From the NCBI RefSeq assembly GCF_007066085.1, contig NZ_CP041405.1:4481001-4545000 (forward strand): a stretch of 64,000 bases of DNA. Reading direction: 5' to 3'. Numbering within the stretch: position 1 is the first letter of the stretch; the number at the start of each line of letters is the position of its first letter. The DNA comes from Paenibacillus thiaminolyticus. Lineage in GTDB: Bacteria > Bacillota > Bacilli > Paenibacillales > Paenibacillaceae. The translations under genes and the position numbers were made by a program. The notes below the pieces were generated by a model. It worked only from the letters and a program-made list of their open reading frames with translations. It was not told where the DNA came from and did not search any database. Positions 36,220-45,382 of this stretch are shown piece by piece.

Positions 36220-37045
36220 ACAAAACAACAAGCTTCGCTTGACGATCCGCTATATTTTGGCGACGCTCCTGCTTCTGGTCATGGTATACCCGTACCTGTA
36301 CATGGTGTTGAACTCGTTCGCCGACTGGTCGCAGGTCGACCGCAAGCTCATTCCGGCCAGCTACTCCCTGAAATCGTATGAATGGCTGTTCACCGGAGGC
36401 GAGACGGGCATTGCGCGTCCGTGGCTGAACGCGTTCGTGAACAGCGTCATCGTCTCGGTCGTGTCGACTGCGCTCATGATGCTCTTTGGCGTCATGGTGG
36501 CTTACGCATTGTCGAAGCTGAATTTCAAGGGGCGGGACACGGTGAACAACTTCGTCCTGTTCCATATGTTCTTTCCGGCGATCATCCTGCTCATCCCGAA
36601 CTTCCTGATCATCCAGAAGGTCGGATTGTACGATACGTACTGGGCCATGATTATTCCGAAGGCGGTCAGCTTATGGGCCATCTTCATGTACACCAACTTC
36701 TTCAAGGCGATCCCGACGGTGTTCATTGAGGCGGCGAAGCTGGACGGTGCGTCGGACTTCAAAATTTTGTACCGCATCATGATGCCGATGTCACGTTCGA
36801 TTACGGCGGTTATCTTCCTGTTCCTGCTGATGGAACGGTGGACGGAGCTGCTGTGGGACATGATCGTGGTGCGCAGCGACAGTATGCTGACGCTGAACGT
36901 GCTCTTGTCGCAAATGTTCGGGCCTTACGGCGGCTATCCGGGTCCGCTGTATGCCGCATCGGTGCTGCTGACGCTGCCGATTATTATGATGTTCCTGGTG
37001 TTCGGCAAAAAGTTCAAGGAAGGCATGCAATTCAGCCTCAAATAA
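36206..37045 (+). CDS. sugar ABC transporter permease (MalG-like)
   Basis: This 279-residue second channel subunit has about six helices, the EAA loop IEAAKLDGASDFKILYRIMM and the usual C-terminal FGKKFKEGMQFSLK. It starts inside the end of the first permease gene. It completes the CUT1 importer with the binding protein and the MalF-like subunit. Confidence 0.93.
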   Translation: MVGSKQNNKLRLTIRYILATLLLLVMVYPYLYMVLNSFADWSQVDRKLIPASYSLKSYEWLFTGGETGIARPWLNAFVNSVIVSVVSTALMMLFGVMVAYALSKLNFKGRDTVNNFVLFHMFFPAIILLIPNFLIIQKVGLYDTYWAMIIPKAVSLWAIFMYTNFFKAIPTVFIEAAKLDGASDFKILYRIMMPMSRSITAVIFLFLLMERWTELLWDMIVVRSDSMLTLNVLLSQMFGPYGGYPGPLYAASVLLTLPIIMMFLVFGKKFKEGMQFSLK

Positions 37046-37080
37046 GGAAGTTGCCAGCCTAAACAATGGGAGTGGAGAGA

Positions 37081-38745
37081 ATGGAAGCACCGTGGTGGCA
37101 ATCGGCCGTCTTCTATGAAATCTATATGCCGAGCTTCTGCGACGGGCATGGGGACGGCATCGGCGACTTCGCCGGCATAGCGTCGAAGCTGGATGAATTG
37201 GCCAAGCTGGGCGTGAACGGCCTCTGGCTGACGCCGTTCTATCTGTCGCCCAAGGTGGATAACGGCTACGATATCGCCGACTATACGGCCATCGATCCCG
37301 ATTACGGGACGATGGAAGACTTCGAAGCGTTCATCCGCGAGGCGCATGCCCGGGATATCCGAGTGATCGTCGATCTAGTGCTGAACCATACGTCGTCGGA
37401 GCATCGCTGGTTCCGGGAATCCCGGTCGTCGCGTTCGAATCCGAAGCGCGACTGGTACATCTGGAAGGACCCGGTGAACGGCGGCCCGCCGAACAATTGG
37501 GAGTCCTTCTTCGGCGGTCCGGCTTGGGAGTTCGATGAAGCGACCGGGCAATATTATTATCACGCGTTCGCGAAGGAACAGGTCGACTTGAACTGGACTC
37601 ATCCCGAAGTCCGCGCCGCGATGAAGGGCGTGATGGACTTCTGGCTGGATCGGGGCATTGACGGCTTCCGGCTTGATGTCATCAATTTTTTGAAAGTATC
37701 AGGGACATTCCCCGACAACCCGTACGATGCGGAGACGGGCGAGCAGCAGCATGTGCATGACAAGGATCAGGAAGGCATCCTGGAAGCCATCGCGGAGCTG
37801 TCTGCCCACGCGCATGAACGGCAGGGAACATTCATGGTCGGCGAGGTCGGCTCCGAGGATATGGACGTGCTGCGCCGCTATAGCGGCACGGGCTTGCTGG
37901 ATGTCGTGTTCAACTTCAATCTCGGCAGCCAGGAGGCGTTCTCGCTGGAACGCCTGTATGAGGAATTGAAGAAGATGGAGGAGGCGCATGCCTCCGATCA
38001 GCTTCCGACGCTGTTCTTCAGCAGCCACGACATGCCGCGCCATATCTCCCGCTTCGGGGAAGGCAAGACCGGGCTGGAGGAGCGGCGGGCGAAGCTGATT
38101 GCCGCGCTGATGCTTACCGCGAAGGGCGTGCCGTTCCTGTATTACGGCGAAGAGATCGGGATGCGTGACTTCGTAGCCGGGACGATCGAAGAGATGCGCG
38201 ACGTGCAAGGGCTGACGGCCTACCGGCTCGCGCTGGCGGAAGGCGCGGCGCCGGAGGAGGCGCTTGCGAAGGCCTTGGCGAAGAGCCGGGACAAATCGCG
38301 GACGCCGATGCAGTGGACGGACGAGACCTATGGCGGCTTCTCGGATGCGTCCCCGTGGATCGGCATGGGCCCGCGGCATGAAGCGCTGAATGTGCGGACG
38401 CAGCAGCGGGAACCCGATTCGATCTACTCGTTCTACCGTCAGCTTATCGCGCTCCGGCACAGACACCCGTCGCTGCACAGCGGCGATTATGCGCGGCTGG
38501 AACGCCAGGGGGATGTGCTCTTGTATGTGAAGCAGGCCGCTGGCGAAGAGGCGCTGGTGGCGCTGAACTTCGGGACGGAGCCGTACGCTCTGCCCGTCGG
38601 CAGCCTGCTGGCCGGGACATTCCGCTTCGCCTTGTCCAGCCACGGGGAGCCGAGCGGAGCCAATGAATCGTTCATCCTTGGTCCGCAGGAAGCGGCTATT
38701 TGGATCAGCGAGAACTCATCAGTGAAGGAGATGTGCCATACATGA
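37081..38745 (+). CDS. glycoside hydrolase family 13 (alpha-glucosidase type)
   Basis: This 554-residue cytoplasmic enzyme resembles the oligo-1,6-glucosidase/trehalose-6-phosphate hydrolase group. It has WWQSAVFYEIYMPSFCD, region I VIVDLVLNHTS, the QVDLNW equivalent of QPDLNW, region II GIDGFRLDVI with the nucleophile Asp, region III FMVGEVGSED with the acid Glu, and region IV FFSSHDMPRH with the stabilising Asp. The ATG at 37081 has GGGAGTGGAG upstream. An alpha-glucosidase inside a beta-mannoside operon suggests a mixed substrate. The exact linkage is not predictable. Overlaps the next gene by ATGA. Confidence 0.9.
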   Translation: MEAPWWQSAVFYEIYMPSFCDGHGDGIGDFAGIASKLDELAKLGVNGLWLTPFYLSPKVDNGYDIADYTAIDPDYGTMEDFEAFIREAHARDIRVIVDLVLNHTSSEHRWFRESRSSRSNPKRDWYIWKDPVNGGPPNNWESFFGGPAWEFDEATGQYYYHAFAKEQVDLNWTHPEVRAAMKGVMDFWLDRGIDGFRLDVINFLKVSGTFPDNPYDAETGEQQHVHDKDQEGILEAIAELSAHAHERQGTFMVGEVGSEDMDVLRRYSGTGLLDVVFNFNLGSQEAFSLERLYEELKKMEEAHASDQLPTLFFSSHDMPRHISRFGEGKTGLEERRAKLIAALMLTAKGVPFLYYGEEIGMRDFVAGTIEEMRDVQGLTAYRLALAEGAAPEEALAKALAKSRDKSRTPMQWTDETYGGFSDASPWIGMGPRHEALNVRTQQREPDSIYSFYRQLIALRHRHPSLHSGDYARLERQGDVLLYVKQAAGEEALVALNFGTEPYALPVGSLLAGTFRFALSSHGEPSGANESFILGPQEAAIWISENSSVKEMCHT

Positions 38746-39689
38746 CAGGGAACCACCGCAGCGCAATCACATGCGCGACACTGCTGAAGCAATATATGAC
38801 GCGCAGCCCGTTGGCGGCGAACGCGGAGAAGTTGAAATTTACCGGCGTCGGCAGCAAAGATGTCTACAATATTACCGCTCCGTTCGAAGACGAGGGGGAG
38901 CAGGTCATCGCCGGACGCGTGGAATCGCGTGACAGCGAGCACTCTGAAGTTTATTTCTTCGTCGAACGGAACGGGGAATGGGTGCCGCGGGAAGGCGCGC
39001 CGGCATTCGAGCTTCAGGATCCGTTCCAGACCCGGATCGGAGGCGAGCTTGTGCTCGGCGGCGTGCAGATTTATCCGCATCCGACACAGGCGAACGCGCT
39101 GATGTGGCGTACGGTGTTCTACAAAGGGAAGCGCATCGCCGATCTGAAGCCGTGCTTCACCGGCCCGGACGGCATGAAGGATCTGCGGCTGGTCGAGCTT
39201 CTGGACGGCAGCATCGGCGTCTTTACCCGTCCTCAGGGAGAGAAGGGCGGCCGCGGCAAAATTGGATTTACCCGCGTCGAGCGGTTGGAGGACTTATCGA
39301 TTGAGCTGATTGACAACGCCCCGCTCTTGGAAGGGCAATTCATCGACGAAGAATGGGGAGGCGCGAACGAAGCGCATATGCTCAGCAACGGCCGTATCGG
39401 CGTGCTGGGACATATCGCATGCTTCGATGACCAAGGCGACCGCCACTATTATCCGATGGCGTTCGCGCTTGATCCGGCTACCGGCGAGCACACCGCCATC
39501 GAGCTCATCGCCGTGCGGGATCAATTCCTGCCGGGCGCGGCGAAGCGGACCGACCTCGTGGACGTCGTATTCAGCGGCGGTCTGGTGCGCAACGACGACG
39601 GCACGGCGGTGCTGTATGCAGGCATAAGCGATGCGGAGGCGCATCGTCTGACCATTGCCGATCCATTCTTGCAATTCGAACAGGCATAA
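38742..39689 (+). CDS. DUF1861 family protein (GH130-like beta-propeller)
   Basis: This 315-residue protein shows LKFTGVGSKDVYNITAPFED, VIAGRVESRDSEHSEVYFF, FELQDPFQTRIGGELVLGG, the EEWGGANEAHMLSNGRIGVL stretch and FSGGLVRNDDGTAVLYAGISD. This is the DUF1861 pattern, a five-bladed propeller related to the GH130 mannoside phosphorylases. ELQDPF and LVRNDDG recall the GIEDPR and CGA(V/L) elements of GH130. It starts at ATG 38742 within the GH13 stop. It probably acts on a mannoside in the cytoplasm, but the activity is inferred from fold and context. Confidence 0.75.
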   Translation: MTGNHRSAITCATLLKQYMTRSPLAANAEKLKFTGVGSKDVYNITAPFEDEGEQVIAGRVESRDSEHSEVYFFVERNGEWVPREGAPAFELQDPFQTRIGGELVLGGVQIYPHPTQANALMWRTVFYKGKRIADLKPCFTGPDGMKDLRLVELLDGSIGVFTRPQGEKGGRGKIGFTRVERLEDLSIELIDNAPLLEGQFIDEEWGGANEAHMLSNGRIGVLGHIACFDDQGDRHYYPMAFALDPATGEHTAIELIAVRDQFLPGAAKRTDLVDVVFSGGLVRNDDGTAVLYAGISDAEAHRLTIADPFLQFEQA

Positions 39690-39726
39690 TCGCATTAATC
39701 ATTTTACAGCTTAAGGAGTCTACAGC

Positions 39727-40794
39727 ATGAATATTTATCGGTATGAAGAAAATCCGCTCATTACGCCGGCCGACGTCAAGCCGCATCGCGAAGACTTCGA
39801 AGTCATCGGCGCGTTCAATGCAGGCGTCGCGACTTATAACGGGGAAGTACTGCTGCTGCTTCGCGTAGCCGAGCGCCCGATCAGCACCGACCCGAACATC
39901 GTGAAGGCGCCCGTGTTCAACCCGGAGACGAAGGAGCTGGACATCATTGAGCTTCGCGTGGATGACGAACGTTACGATTTCTCCGATCCGCGCGTCATTC
40001 GCAACAAGGCGCAAAGCGCGACGTTCGAATATTTGACTTCCATCTCCTATATCCGCATTGCCCGCAGCAAGGATGGGCACCGCTTCACGATAGATGATGC
40101 GCCATTCGTCTATCCGTCGACGGAGTTGGAGACGTTCGGCATCGAAGATCCGCGCGTAACGCAGATCGGCGATACGTATTACATTTATTTCTCGGCCGTA
40201 TCTCCGGTCGGCGTCGGGGAGTCGATGGTATCCACGAAGGATTTCGTGAATGTGACGCATCATGGCATGATTTTCAGCCCGGATAATAAGGACGTCCTTA
40301 TTTTCCCGGAAAAAATCAACGGCAAGTATTATGCGCTGCATCGTCCGACGACGAAAAGCATCGGCAATCCGGAAATCTGGATCGCCGAATCGGATAATTT
40401 GCTCTATTGGGGCAATCACCGGCATCTGCTTGGCTTGCGTCCGGGCATGTGGGACAGCGGGCGCATGGGCGGCGGTGCCGTCCCGTTCAAGACGGAAAAG
40501 GGATGGCTGGAGCTGTACCATGGCGCGACGAAGGAGCACCGCTACTGCATGGGCGCCGTGCTGTTGGACTTGAATGACCCAACGAAGGTCATCGCCCGCT
40601 CGGAGCAGCCGGTGATGGAGCCGGAAGCGGATTACGAGAAAAACGGTTTCTTCGGCGATGTCGTCTTCTCTTGCGGCGCCGTCGTGGAAGGCGATACGGT
40701 CAAGATGTACTATGGCGTTGCGGATACATCAATGGCCTGCGCGGAGCTTAGCCTCAAGGAAATTTTGGAGAGCTTGACCTATATAGATGAATAG
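39727..40794 (+). CDS. GH130 beta-mannoside phosphorylase
   Basis: This 355-residue five-bladed propeller has the GH130 landmarks VIGAFNAGVA, LLLRVAERP, the proton-donor stretch TFGIEDPRVTQIGDTYYI, the phosphate-binding HRPTTKSIGNPEIWIAESD, RMGGGAVPF, WLELYHGA and VVFSCGAVVEGDTVKMYYG. Family members split beta-1,4-mannosyl bonds with phosphate to give mannose-1-phosphate. AAGGAGTCTACAGC precedes the ATG. It sits between the DUF1861 gene and beta-mannosidase, which fits cytoplasmic breakdown of imported manno-oligosaccharides. Confidence 0.92.
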   Translation: MNIYRYEENPLITPADVKPHREDFEVIGAFNAGVATYNGEVLLLLRVAERPISTDPNIVKAPVFNPETKELDIIELRVDDERYDFSDPRVIRNKAQSATFEYLTSISYIRIARSKDGHRFTIDDAPFVYPSTELETFGIEDPRVTQIGDTYYIYFSAVSPVGVGESMVSTKDFVNVTHHGMIFSPDNKDVLIFPEKINGKYYALHRPTTKSIGNPEIWIAESDNLLYWGNHRHLLGLRPGMWDSGRMGGGAVPFKTEKGWLELYHGATKEHRYCMGAVLLDLNDPTKVIARSEQPVMEPEADYEKNGFFGDVVFSCGAVVEGDTVKMYYGVADTSMACAELSLKEILESLTYIDE

Positions 40795-40812
40795 ACTGAA
40801 GTAGAGACAGGG

Positions 40813-40842
40813 AGACGCCAAGGCCGGGAGGTCTTGGCGTCT
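40813..40842 (+). promoter_or_regulatory. intercistronic hairpin before beta-mannosidase
   Basis: AGACGCCAAG/CTTGGCGTCT is a perfect 10-bp stem with a 10-base loop, ending 18 bases before the next ATG. It could be a processing or stability element, or a partial terminator that reduces downstream expression. Confidence 0.55.
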
Positions 40843-40860
40843 TCTGGATAGGAGCGCGAT

Positions 40861-43434
40861 ATGAGACTGAATGAGAATTGGAAGCTGCGCGATTTCAATG
40901 TCGGCGAGGAACGCGATTTGGAGGTGGCTTCCCCTGAGTATGTCGATTATTTCTGGATGACGGCGAAGGTGCCGGGGGATGTGCATACGACGCTGATCGA
41001 GAAGGGCATAATCGAGGATCCGTTCTATGGACATAACGATCAGACATGCCGCTGGGTCGAGGAGAAGGTGTGGTGGTACCGAACGACGTTCCATTGGGAC
41101 GGGCAGCGGGAGGACATGGAGCGGATGGAGCTTGTCTTTGAAGGGCTTGATACGTTCGCGACCGTGTATTTGAACGGCGTGGAATTGGGCTCGACGGACA
41201 ATATGTTCATCAGCCATTCGTTCGAGGTGACGCGCGAGCTGATCAAGGGCAAGAATGTCCTCGCGGTCAAGCTGGATCCGGTTCACCTGCATGTGAAGAG
41301 CAAGATGCAATATTATTGGTCCGGCTTCAGCAAAAAAAGGATATGGACGCGCAAGAACCAAAGCCACTACGGCTGGGACTGGGGGCCGCGGCTTGTCTGT
41401 GCGGGAATCTGGAAGGATGTCCATCTGGTGAAGCGGAGCCGTGCGTATGTGGACAATGTGTTCGCTCATACGGTTGAGGTGAAGGACGGCGAGGCGATGA
41501 TCGAGGTAGCGGTCGAGGCCCGGGTATTCGACCGCCGCGGCGCCTGCACTGCGGAAGTGGCGCTGCTGGACGCCGAAGGCAGACAGGTGGCGGGGCAGAC
41601 GTTCGTGCTTGATCGCGGCCTGGGCTTCATGCCGGACGGCGCAATCTGTGCGCATGGCCTGTCCGGCAGCGCACGTCTCCGGGTGCCGAATCCGCGCCTG
41701 TGGTGGACGCATGATCTGGGCGAGCCCTATTTGTACAGGCTGGAAGTGACGCTGCGGAACGGCGGCGATGCCGTGGATGAGCGGCAGCAGCGCTTCGGCA
41801 TCCGGACGTTGGACTTGATGCTGCATGACGAGGAAGGGCAGCACGCGTTCACGTTCGTGCTCAACGGGGTGAAGCTGTTCGCGAAGGGCGCGAACTGGAT
41901 TCCGATCGACAGCTTCATTGCGGCGGTGCCGGATGAACGTTACTCGCGGTATATCCGTCTGGCGCAGGAGGCCAATATGAACATGCTGCGCGTCTGGGGC
42001 GGCGGCATCTATGAGCGGGATATTTTTTATGAGGAGTGTGACCGGCTCGGGCTGCTTGTCTGGCAGGACTTCATGTTCGCCTGTGCGCTCTATCCGGACT
42101 ATAACCGCAACTTCATGGATAACGTCCGGCGGGAGATCGAGCAGGTCGTCAAGCGGCTGCGGAGCCGGACTTGCCTCGCTCTCTGGTGCGGCAATAACGA
42201 GAACGACTGGCTGTATGAAGCGCTGCATTCCAGCGGCGAGATCCCGCATCCGTTCTATGGGGAGAAAATTTACCACGAGCTGATGCCGGCCCTGCTGGAG
42301 ACGCTCGATCCGACGCGCCGATTCTGGCCGAGCTCGCCATACGGGGGCAATGATCACAATTCGCGCGAGATTGGCGATACGCATAATTGGCAGGTATGGC
42401 ATGGCAACATCGAGCCGCGGGTCTTCGGCGAGCCGCAATTGCAGGACTATAGCGTCGAAGGGCTGTCGTTCAAAAAATTCAAGGGCGACACGACGAAGTT
42501 CGCCAGCGAATTCGGCATGCATGCCTCCTCGAACCGCTACACGCTGCAGCGCAACATCCCGGAGAGCCAATTCTACTGGGGCAGCGACGAGATGATGTAC
42601 CGCAACAAGGATATCCATCATCCGAAGGGCATCTTGCTGATGGAAGGGTATACCGGGGCCCCAACGAATATGGAAGAGTACATCAATTATTCGATGCTGA
42701 CGCAGGCCGAAGGGCTGAAATACGGCATTGAGCATTACCGCCGCCGCAAGCCGGATACAAGCGGCGCGTTGTTCTGGCAGCTGAACGACTGCTGGCCGGG
42801 CACGAGCTGGTCGGTCATCGACTACTACGGGCTGCCGAAGGCGGCATATCATTACGCGCGGAAGTTCTATGCGCCGGTGCTGCTGACGGCGGATCACGAT
42901 GCGGGCCGGGCGATGCATCTGTGGGCGCTCAATGACCGGTTGGAGCCTTATGAAGACCAGGTCCGGCTGGCCGTGTACCGGATGGATGGGATGAAGCTGT
43001 ATGAGCGCGAATATGAGGTATGCCTGGAGCCGAACGGCAAAAGGGAACTGGATGCGCTGTCCGAAGCGGAGCTGACGAACGGGGCGGATCCGGCGGAGGT
43101 GGTATGCCTCATCTCGTCCGGAAGCGGCACCACGGAAGATAACTATGTCTACTTGCGTGACTATAAGGAGATGCATTTCGAGCCGGCACAGCTGCGGATC
43201 AGCGTGGATGAGGAGGCTGGCGTCATCCGCATCGAGACGGATCGGGCGGCCCGCATGGTGAAGATCGAGCTGGATGAAGCTTGGATTGGGGTGAGCGACA
43301 ACTTCTTCGATCTGCTGCCTGGGAGAGCGAAGGAGATTCGGGTTTCGCAGGCGGAAGGCAAGCGGATTCCGTGGGAGACGCTGCGCGTCACCGCCTTGAA
43401 TTCGCCGGAAGCCGTGAACGGTGACGGGAGATAG
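40861..43434 (+). CDS. GH2 beta-mannosidase
   Basis: This 857-residue enzyme hydrolyses terminal beta-mannosyl residues. Domain order is an N-terminal jelly roll (WKLRDFNVGEERDLEVA, VPGDVHTTLIEKGIIEDPFY), immunoglobulin-like domains, and a TIM barrel. The barrel has FAKGANWIPIDSF, the acid/base Glu in LWCGNNENDW and the nucleophile Glu in FASEFGMHASS. GALFWQLNDCWPGTSWSVID is typical of the family. There is no signal peptide, so it acts in the cytoplasm on imported substrates. ATAGGAGCG lies before the ATG. A long open frame on the opposite strand is a shadow of codon bias. Confidence 0.95.
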   Translation: MRLNENWKLRDFNVGEERDLEVASPEYVDYFWMTAKVPGDVHTTLIEKGIIEDPFYGHNDQTCRWVEEKVWWYRTTFHWDGQREDMERMELVFEGLDTFATVYLNGVELGSTDNMFISHSFEVTRELIKGKNVLAVKLDPVHLHVKSKMQYYWSGFSKKRIWTRKNQSHYGWDWGPRLVCAGIWKDVHLVKRSRAYVDNVFAHTVEVKDGEAMIEVAVEARVFDRRGACTAEVALLDAEGRQVAGQTFVLDRGLGFMPDGAICAHGLSGSARLRVPNPRLWWTHDLGEPYLYRLEVTLRNGGDAVDERQQRFGIRTLDLMLHDEEGQHAFTFVLNGVKLFAKGANWIPIDSFIAAVPDERYSRYIRLAQEANMNMLRVWGGGIYERDIFYEECDRLGLLVWQDFMFACALYPDYNRNFMDNVRREIEQVVKRLRSRTCLALWCGNNENDWLYEALHSSGEIPHPFYGEKIYHELMPALLETLDPTRRFWPSSPYGGNDHNSREIGDTHNWQVWHGNIEPRVFGEPQLQDYSVEGLSFKKFKGDTTKFASEFGMHASSNRYTLQRNIPESQFYWGSDEMMYRNKDIHHPKGILLMEGYTGAPTNMEEYINYSMLTQAEGLKYGIEHYRRRKPDTSGALFWQLNDCWPGTSWSVIDYYGLPKAAYHYARKFYAPVLLTADHDAGRAMHLWALNDRLEPYEDQVRLAVYRMDGMKLYEREYEVCLEPNGKRELDALSEAELTNGADPAEVVCLISSGSGTTEDNYVYLRDYKEMHFEPAQLRISVDEEAGVIRIETDRAARMVKIELDEAWIGVSDNFFDLLPGRAKEIRVSQAEGKRIPWETLRVTALNSPEAVNGDGR

Positions 43435-43505
43435 GACGCTCTGCTCTGCGGGCAGGGCATCGGGATGGAGAAGAGTACAATCATACGGGAAAAGGGATGA
43501 AGAGC

Positions 43506-44516
43506 ATGAAAGCGGCAGTGTTGCGCGGAACGAAAATGATGGAGGTAACGGAATGGGCGGAGCGCCTGCCCGGCAAGGACGAGGTTCGGCTTCGCGTCGT
43601 CTGCTGCGGCATTTGCGGCACAGACCAGCATATTTATCACGGCCATCCGGGATCGGCGGAGGTGAAGCCGCCGATTGTGCTGGGCCATGAGCTGGCCGGC
43701 ATCGTCGACTCCGTGGGGGAGGCGGTCGCGGATCTGCATCCGGGCGACCGGGTGTCCGTCGACCCGAATATATACTGCGGGGCGTGCGAATATTGCCGTA
43801 ACGGCCGCGCTCACTTGTGCGATCGGCTGCAGGCCGTCGGGGTGACGAGGGACGGCGGAATGGGCGAATACTGCGTTGTGCCGGCGGCCAACTGCTACAA
43901 GCTGCCTGAGCAGGTGAGCTGGGTCGAAGGGGCGATGGCCGAGCCGCTTGGCTGCGTGCTGCATGGATTCAAGAAGCTGGAGCTGCGTGCGAATCAGCAT
44001 GTGCTGATTATCGGAGGCGGCTTCATCGGCCAGTTGTTCCTGCAGCTCGTCGCGGCCGCGGGCGTCGCGCATATTACCGTCTGCGAGCCGGCCGCGCACA
44101 AGCACAGACTATTGCGTGAGCTGGGCGCCGAAGCTGTCGTCTCGCCGCTGGAAGCGGGCGCAGCGGACGAGCTGCGCAGCAAGGCCGATGTCGTGATCGA
44201 GTGCGCCGGCCGTCCGGAATCGGTGGAGCTGGCCTTGGAGGCGGCCCGCAAGGGCGGCCAAGTCCTGCTCTTCGGCGTCGCTTCTCCAGAAGCGCGGGCC
44301 AGCCTGTCGCCATTCGAGGTGTTCAGCAAGGAGCTGCGCATCATGGGCTCGTTCATCAATCCGTACACGCACGAGGAGGCGATCGCTTTGCTCGCACAGC
44401 ATATCGTAAGCATTGAGCCGCTGATCAGCCATCGCTTCCGCATGGATGAACTGCCTGACATCATGGCCCGGTACGGCGAGATGACTGTCTCCAAAGGGGT
44501 CATCATGGAGGAATAG
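43506..44516 (+). CDS. zinc-dependent medium-chain dehydrogenase (sorbitol/threonine type)
   Basis: This 336-residue MDR-family alcohol dehydrogenase has catalytic zinc ligands in CGICGTDQHIYHGHP and GHELAG. The structural zinc loop is NIYCGACEYCRNGRAHLC, and the NAD-binding fold shows HVLIIGGGFIGQLFLQL. It probably oxidises a polyol or sugar alcohol. In this operon it may handle a mannose-derived polyol, but that is inference. ATG 43506 has AGGG at a suitable distance, and ATG 43497 is the alternative. Last gene of the mannoside operon. No clear terminator follows. Confidence 0.9.
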   Translation: MKAAVLRGTKMMEVTEWAERLPGKDEVRLRVVCCGICGTDQHIYHGHPGSAEVKPPIVLGHELAGIVDSVGEAVADLHPGDRVSVDPNIYCGACEYCRNGRAHLCDRLQAVGVTRDGGMGEYCVVPAANCYKLPEQVSWVEGAMAEPLGCVLHGFKKLELRANQHVLIIGGGFIGQLFLQLVAAAGVAHITVCEPAAHKHRLLRELGAEAVVSPLEAGAADELRSKADVVIECAGRPESVELALEAARKGGQVLLFGVASPEARASLSPFEVFSKELRIMGSFINPYTHEEAIALLAQHIVSIEPLISHRFRMDELPDIMARYGEMTVSKGVIMEE

Positions 44517-44589
44517 GGGTAAATTTCCTATAAATCGTCAATAATCCCTCTACCGATTGTGTCAATTTGGTAACAGGGGCTGGCAACGC

Positions 44590-44725
44590 TTGCATTCCGT
44601 ATAGGGTCGTGTTAAATTAAGCGTTGTTATTTACACTGCAAGCAGCGTGTTACTAGTACGACTAGGCATGAGCTAAGCGGCCGTTCACTGCGTGAACTGG
44701 CATTGCTTTAGCTCATGCCTTTTTT
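44590..44725 (+). promoter_or_regulatory. glucose-PTS leader: promoter, RAT antiterminator and terminator
   Basis: TTGCAT (44590-44595), 17 bases, TAAATT (44613-44618) is the promoter. The leader holds a ribonucleic antiterminator-like element, GTGTTACTAGTACGACTAGG (within about 44642-44672), of the BglG/GlcT type. It overlaps a strong terminator, AGGCATGAGCTAA (44664-44676) pairing with TTAGCTCATGCCT (44708-44720), then TTTTTT. An inner GTTCACTGCGTGAAC hairpin sits in the loop. A GlcT-like protein binding the first element should prevent termination when glucose is present. Confidence 0.8.
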
Positions 44726-44838
44726 GTTTGTGCTATGCAGACGACGTGGCAGGGAGTCCCGTTATTGGTCCCAAGCCGTGCTGCGACTGCTGTGCACGGT
44801 AGGCATCATCAGTACATATTACAAGGAGGAAGATAGGT

Positions 44839-44907
44839 TTGGACTTGGCGCGAATAGAAAACGATCTTCTCATCATTCCCTCGTGCTCAGGCATGAATCG
44901 GGCTTGA
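44839..44907 (+). CDS. possible 22-codon leader peptide
   Basis: An ACAAGGAGGAAG ribosome binding site stands nine bases before a TTG that opens the frame LDLARIENDLLIIPSCSGMN and ends with TGA at 44905-44907, 36 bases before the HPr gene. The strong site argues for translation. The product is unrecognised and may be a leader peptide or a degraded gene start. Confidence 0.3.
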   Translation: MDLARIENDLLIIPSCSGMNRA

Positions 44908-44943
44908 TGACAAAATAGGGGTGTAACCAAGAGGAGGCCAATC

Positions 44944-45204
44944 ATGGAAAAGCAATTTACGATAAAAAGTCCGCAAGGCGTGCATGCGCGTCCGGCGGGA
45001 GCCATTATGAAAAAAGCCGCCGAGTTCCCGGATTCGCAAGTGTCGCTGGAGTTCAACGGCCGCAAAGTAAGCGCAAAAAGCATCACGGGCGTGTTGACGC
45101 TCGGCCTGAAGGCCGGCGACCTCGTTACGGTGTCGGCGGAAGGCGGCCAAGCCGGGCAGGCGATTGCAGCCGTAGGCTCGGTGCTGGAATCCGTTCTCGA
45201 TTAA
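44944..45204 (+). CDS. ptsH: HPr family phosphocarrier protein
   Basis: This 86-residue PTS phosphocarrier has the phosphorylation site GVHARPAG with His14 and the regulatory serine Ser46 in SAKSITGVLTLGLKAG. Both sites are intact, so it can pass phosphate from enzyme I and be modified by HPr kinase for CcpA control, unlike Crh, which lacks the histidine. AGAGGAGG precedes the ATG. It lies between the antiterminator leader and ptsG. The gene for enzyme I is not next to it, so it may be a second HPr dedicated to this operon or the only one. This cannot be told here. Confidence 0.88.
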   Translation: MEKQFTIKSPQGVHARPAGAIMKKAAEFPDSQVSLEFNGRKVSAKSITGVLTLGLKAGDLVTVSAEGGQAGQAIAAVGSVLESVLD

Positions 45205-45382
45205 TGCCCGGAACCATTTACAGGGCTCTTCGCGTAGCTGCGCTTGGTATTCGGGATCATGGCGAGGGGCGGTTCCGGACGCAAACCCGCTTGCATGCAT
45301 AGTGCCTGAATAGATTGGAAATGGTAACAATAGGTTTTTTTATGCACTTTGCTCATCTGTACATCGATAGGAGTTGACTTCC

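Noticed and set aside
34025..37045. A missing ABC ATPase as evidence of a broken transporter
   Set aside because: CUT1 importers of Firmicutes commonly share one MsmX-type ATPase encoded elsewhere, so its absence here is normal.
40729..43176. An 815-codon open frame on the minus strand opposite the GH130 and beta-mannosidase genes
   Set aside because: It is the mirror frame of two clear GH genes, rich in Arg, His and Pro, with no ribosome binding site and no recognisable domain. High GC codon bias explains it.
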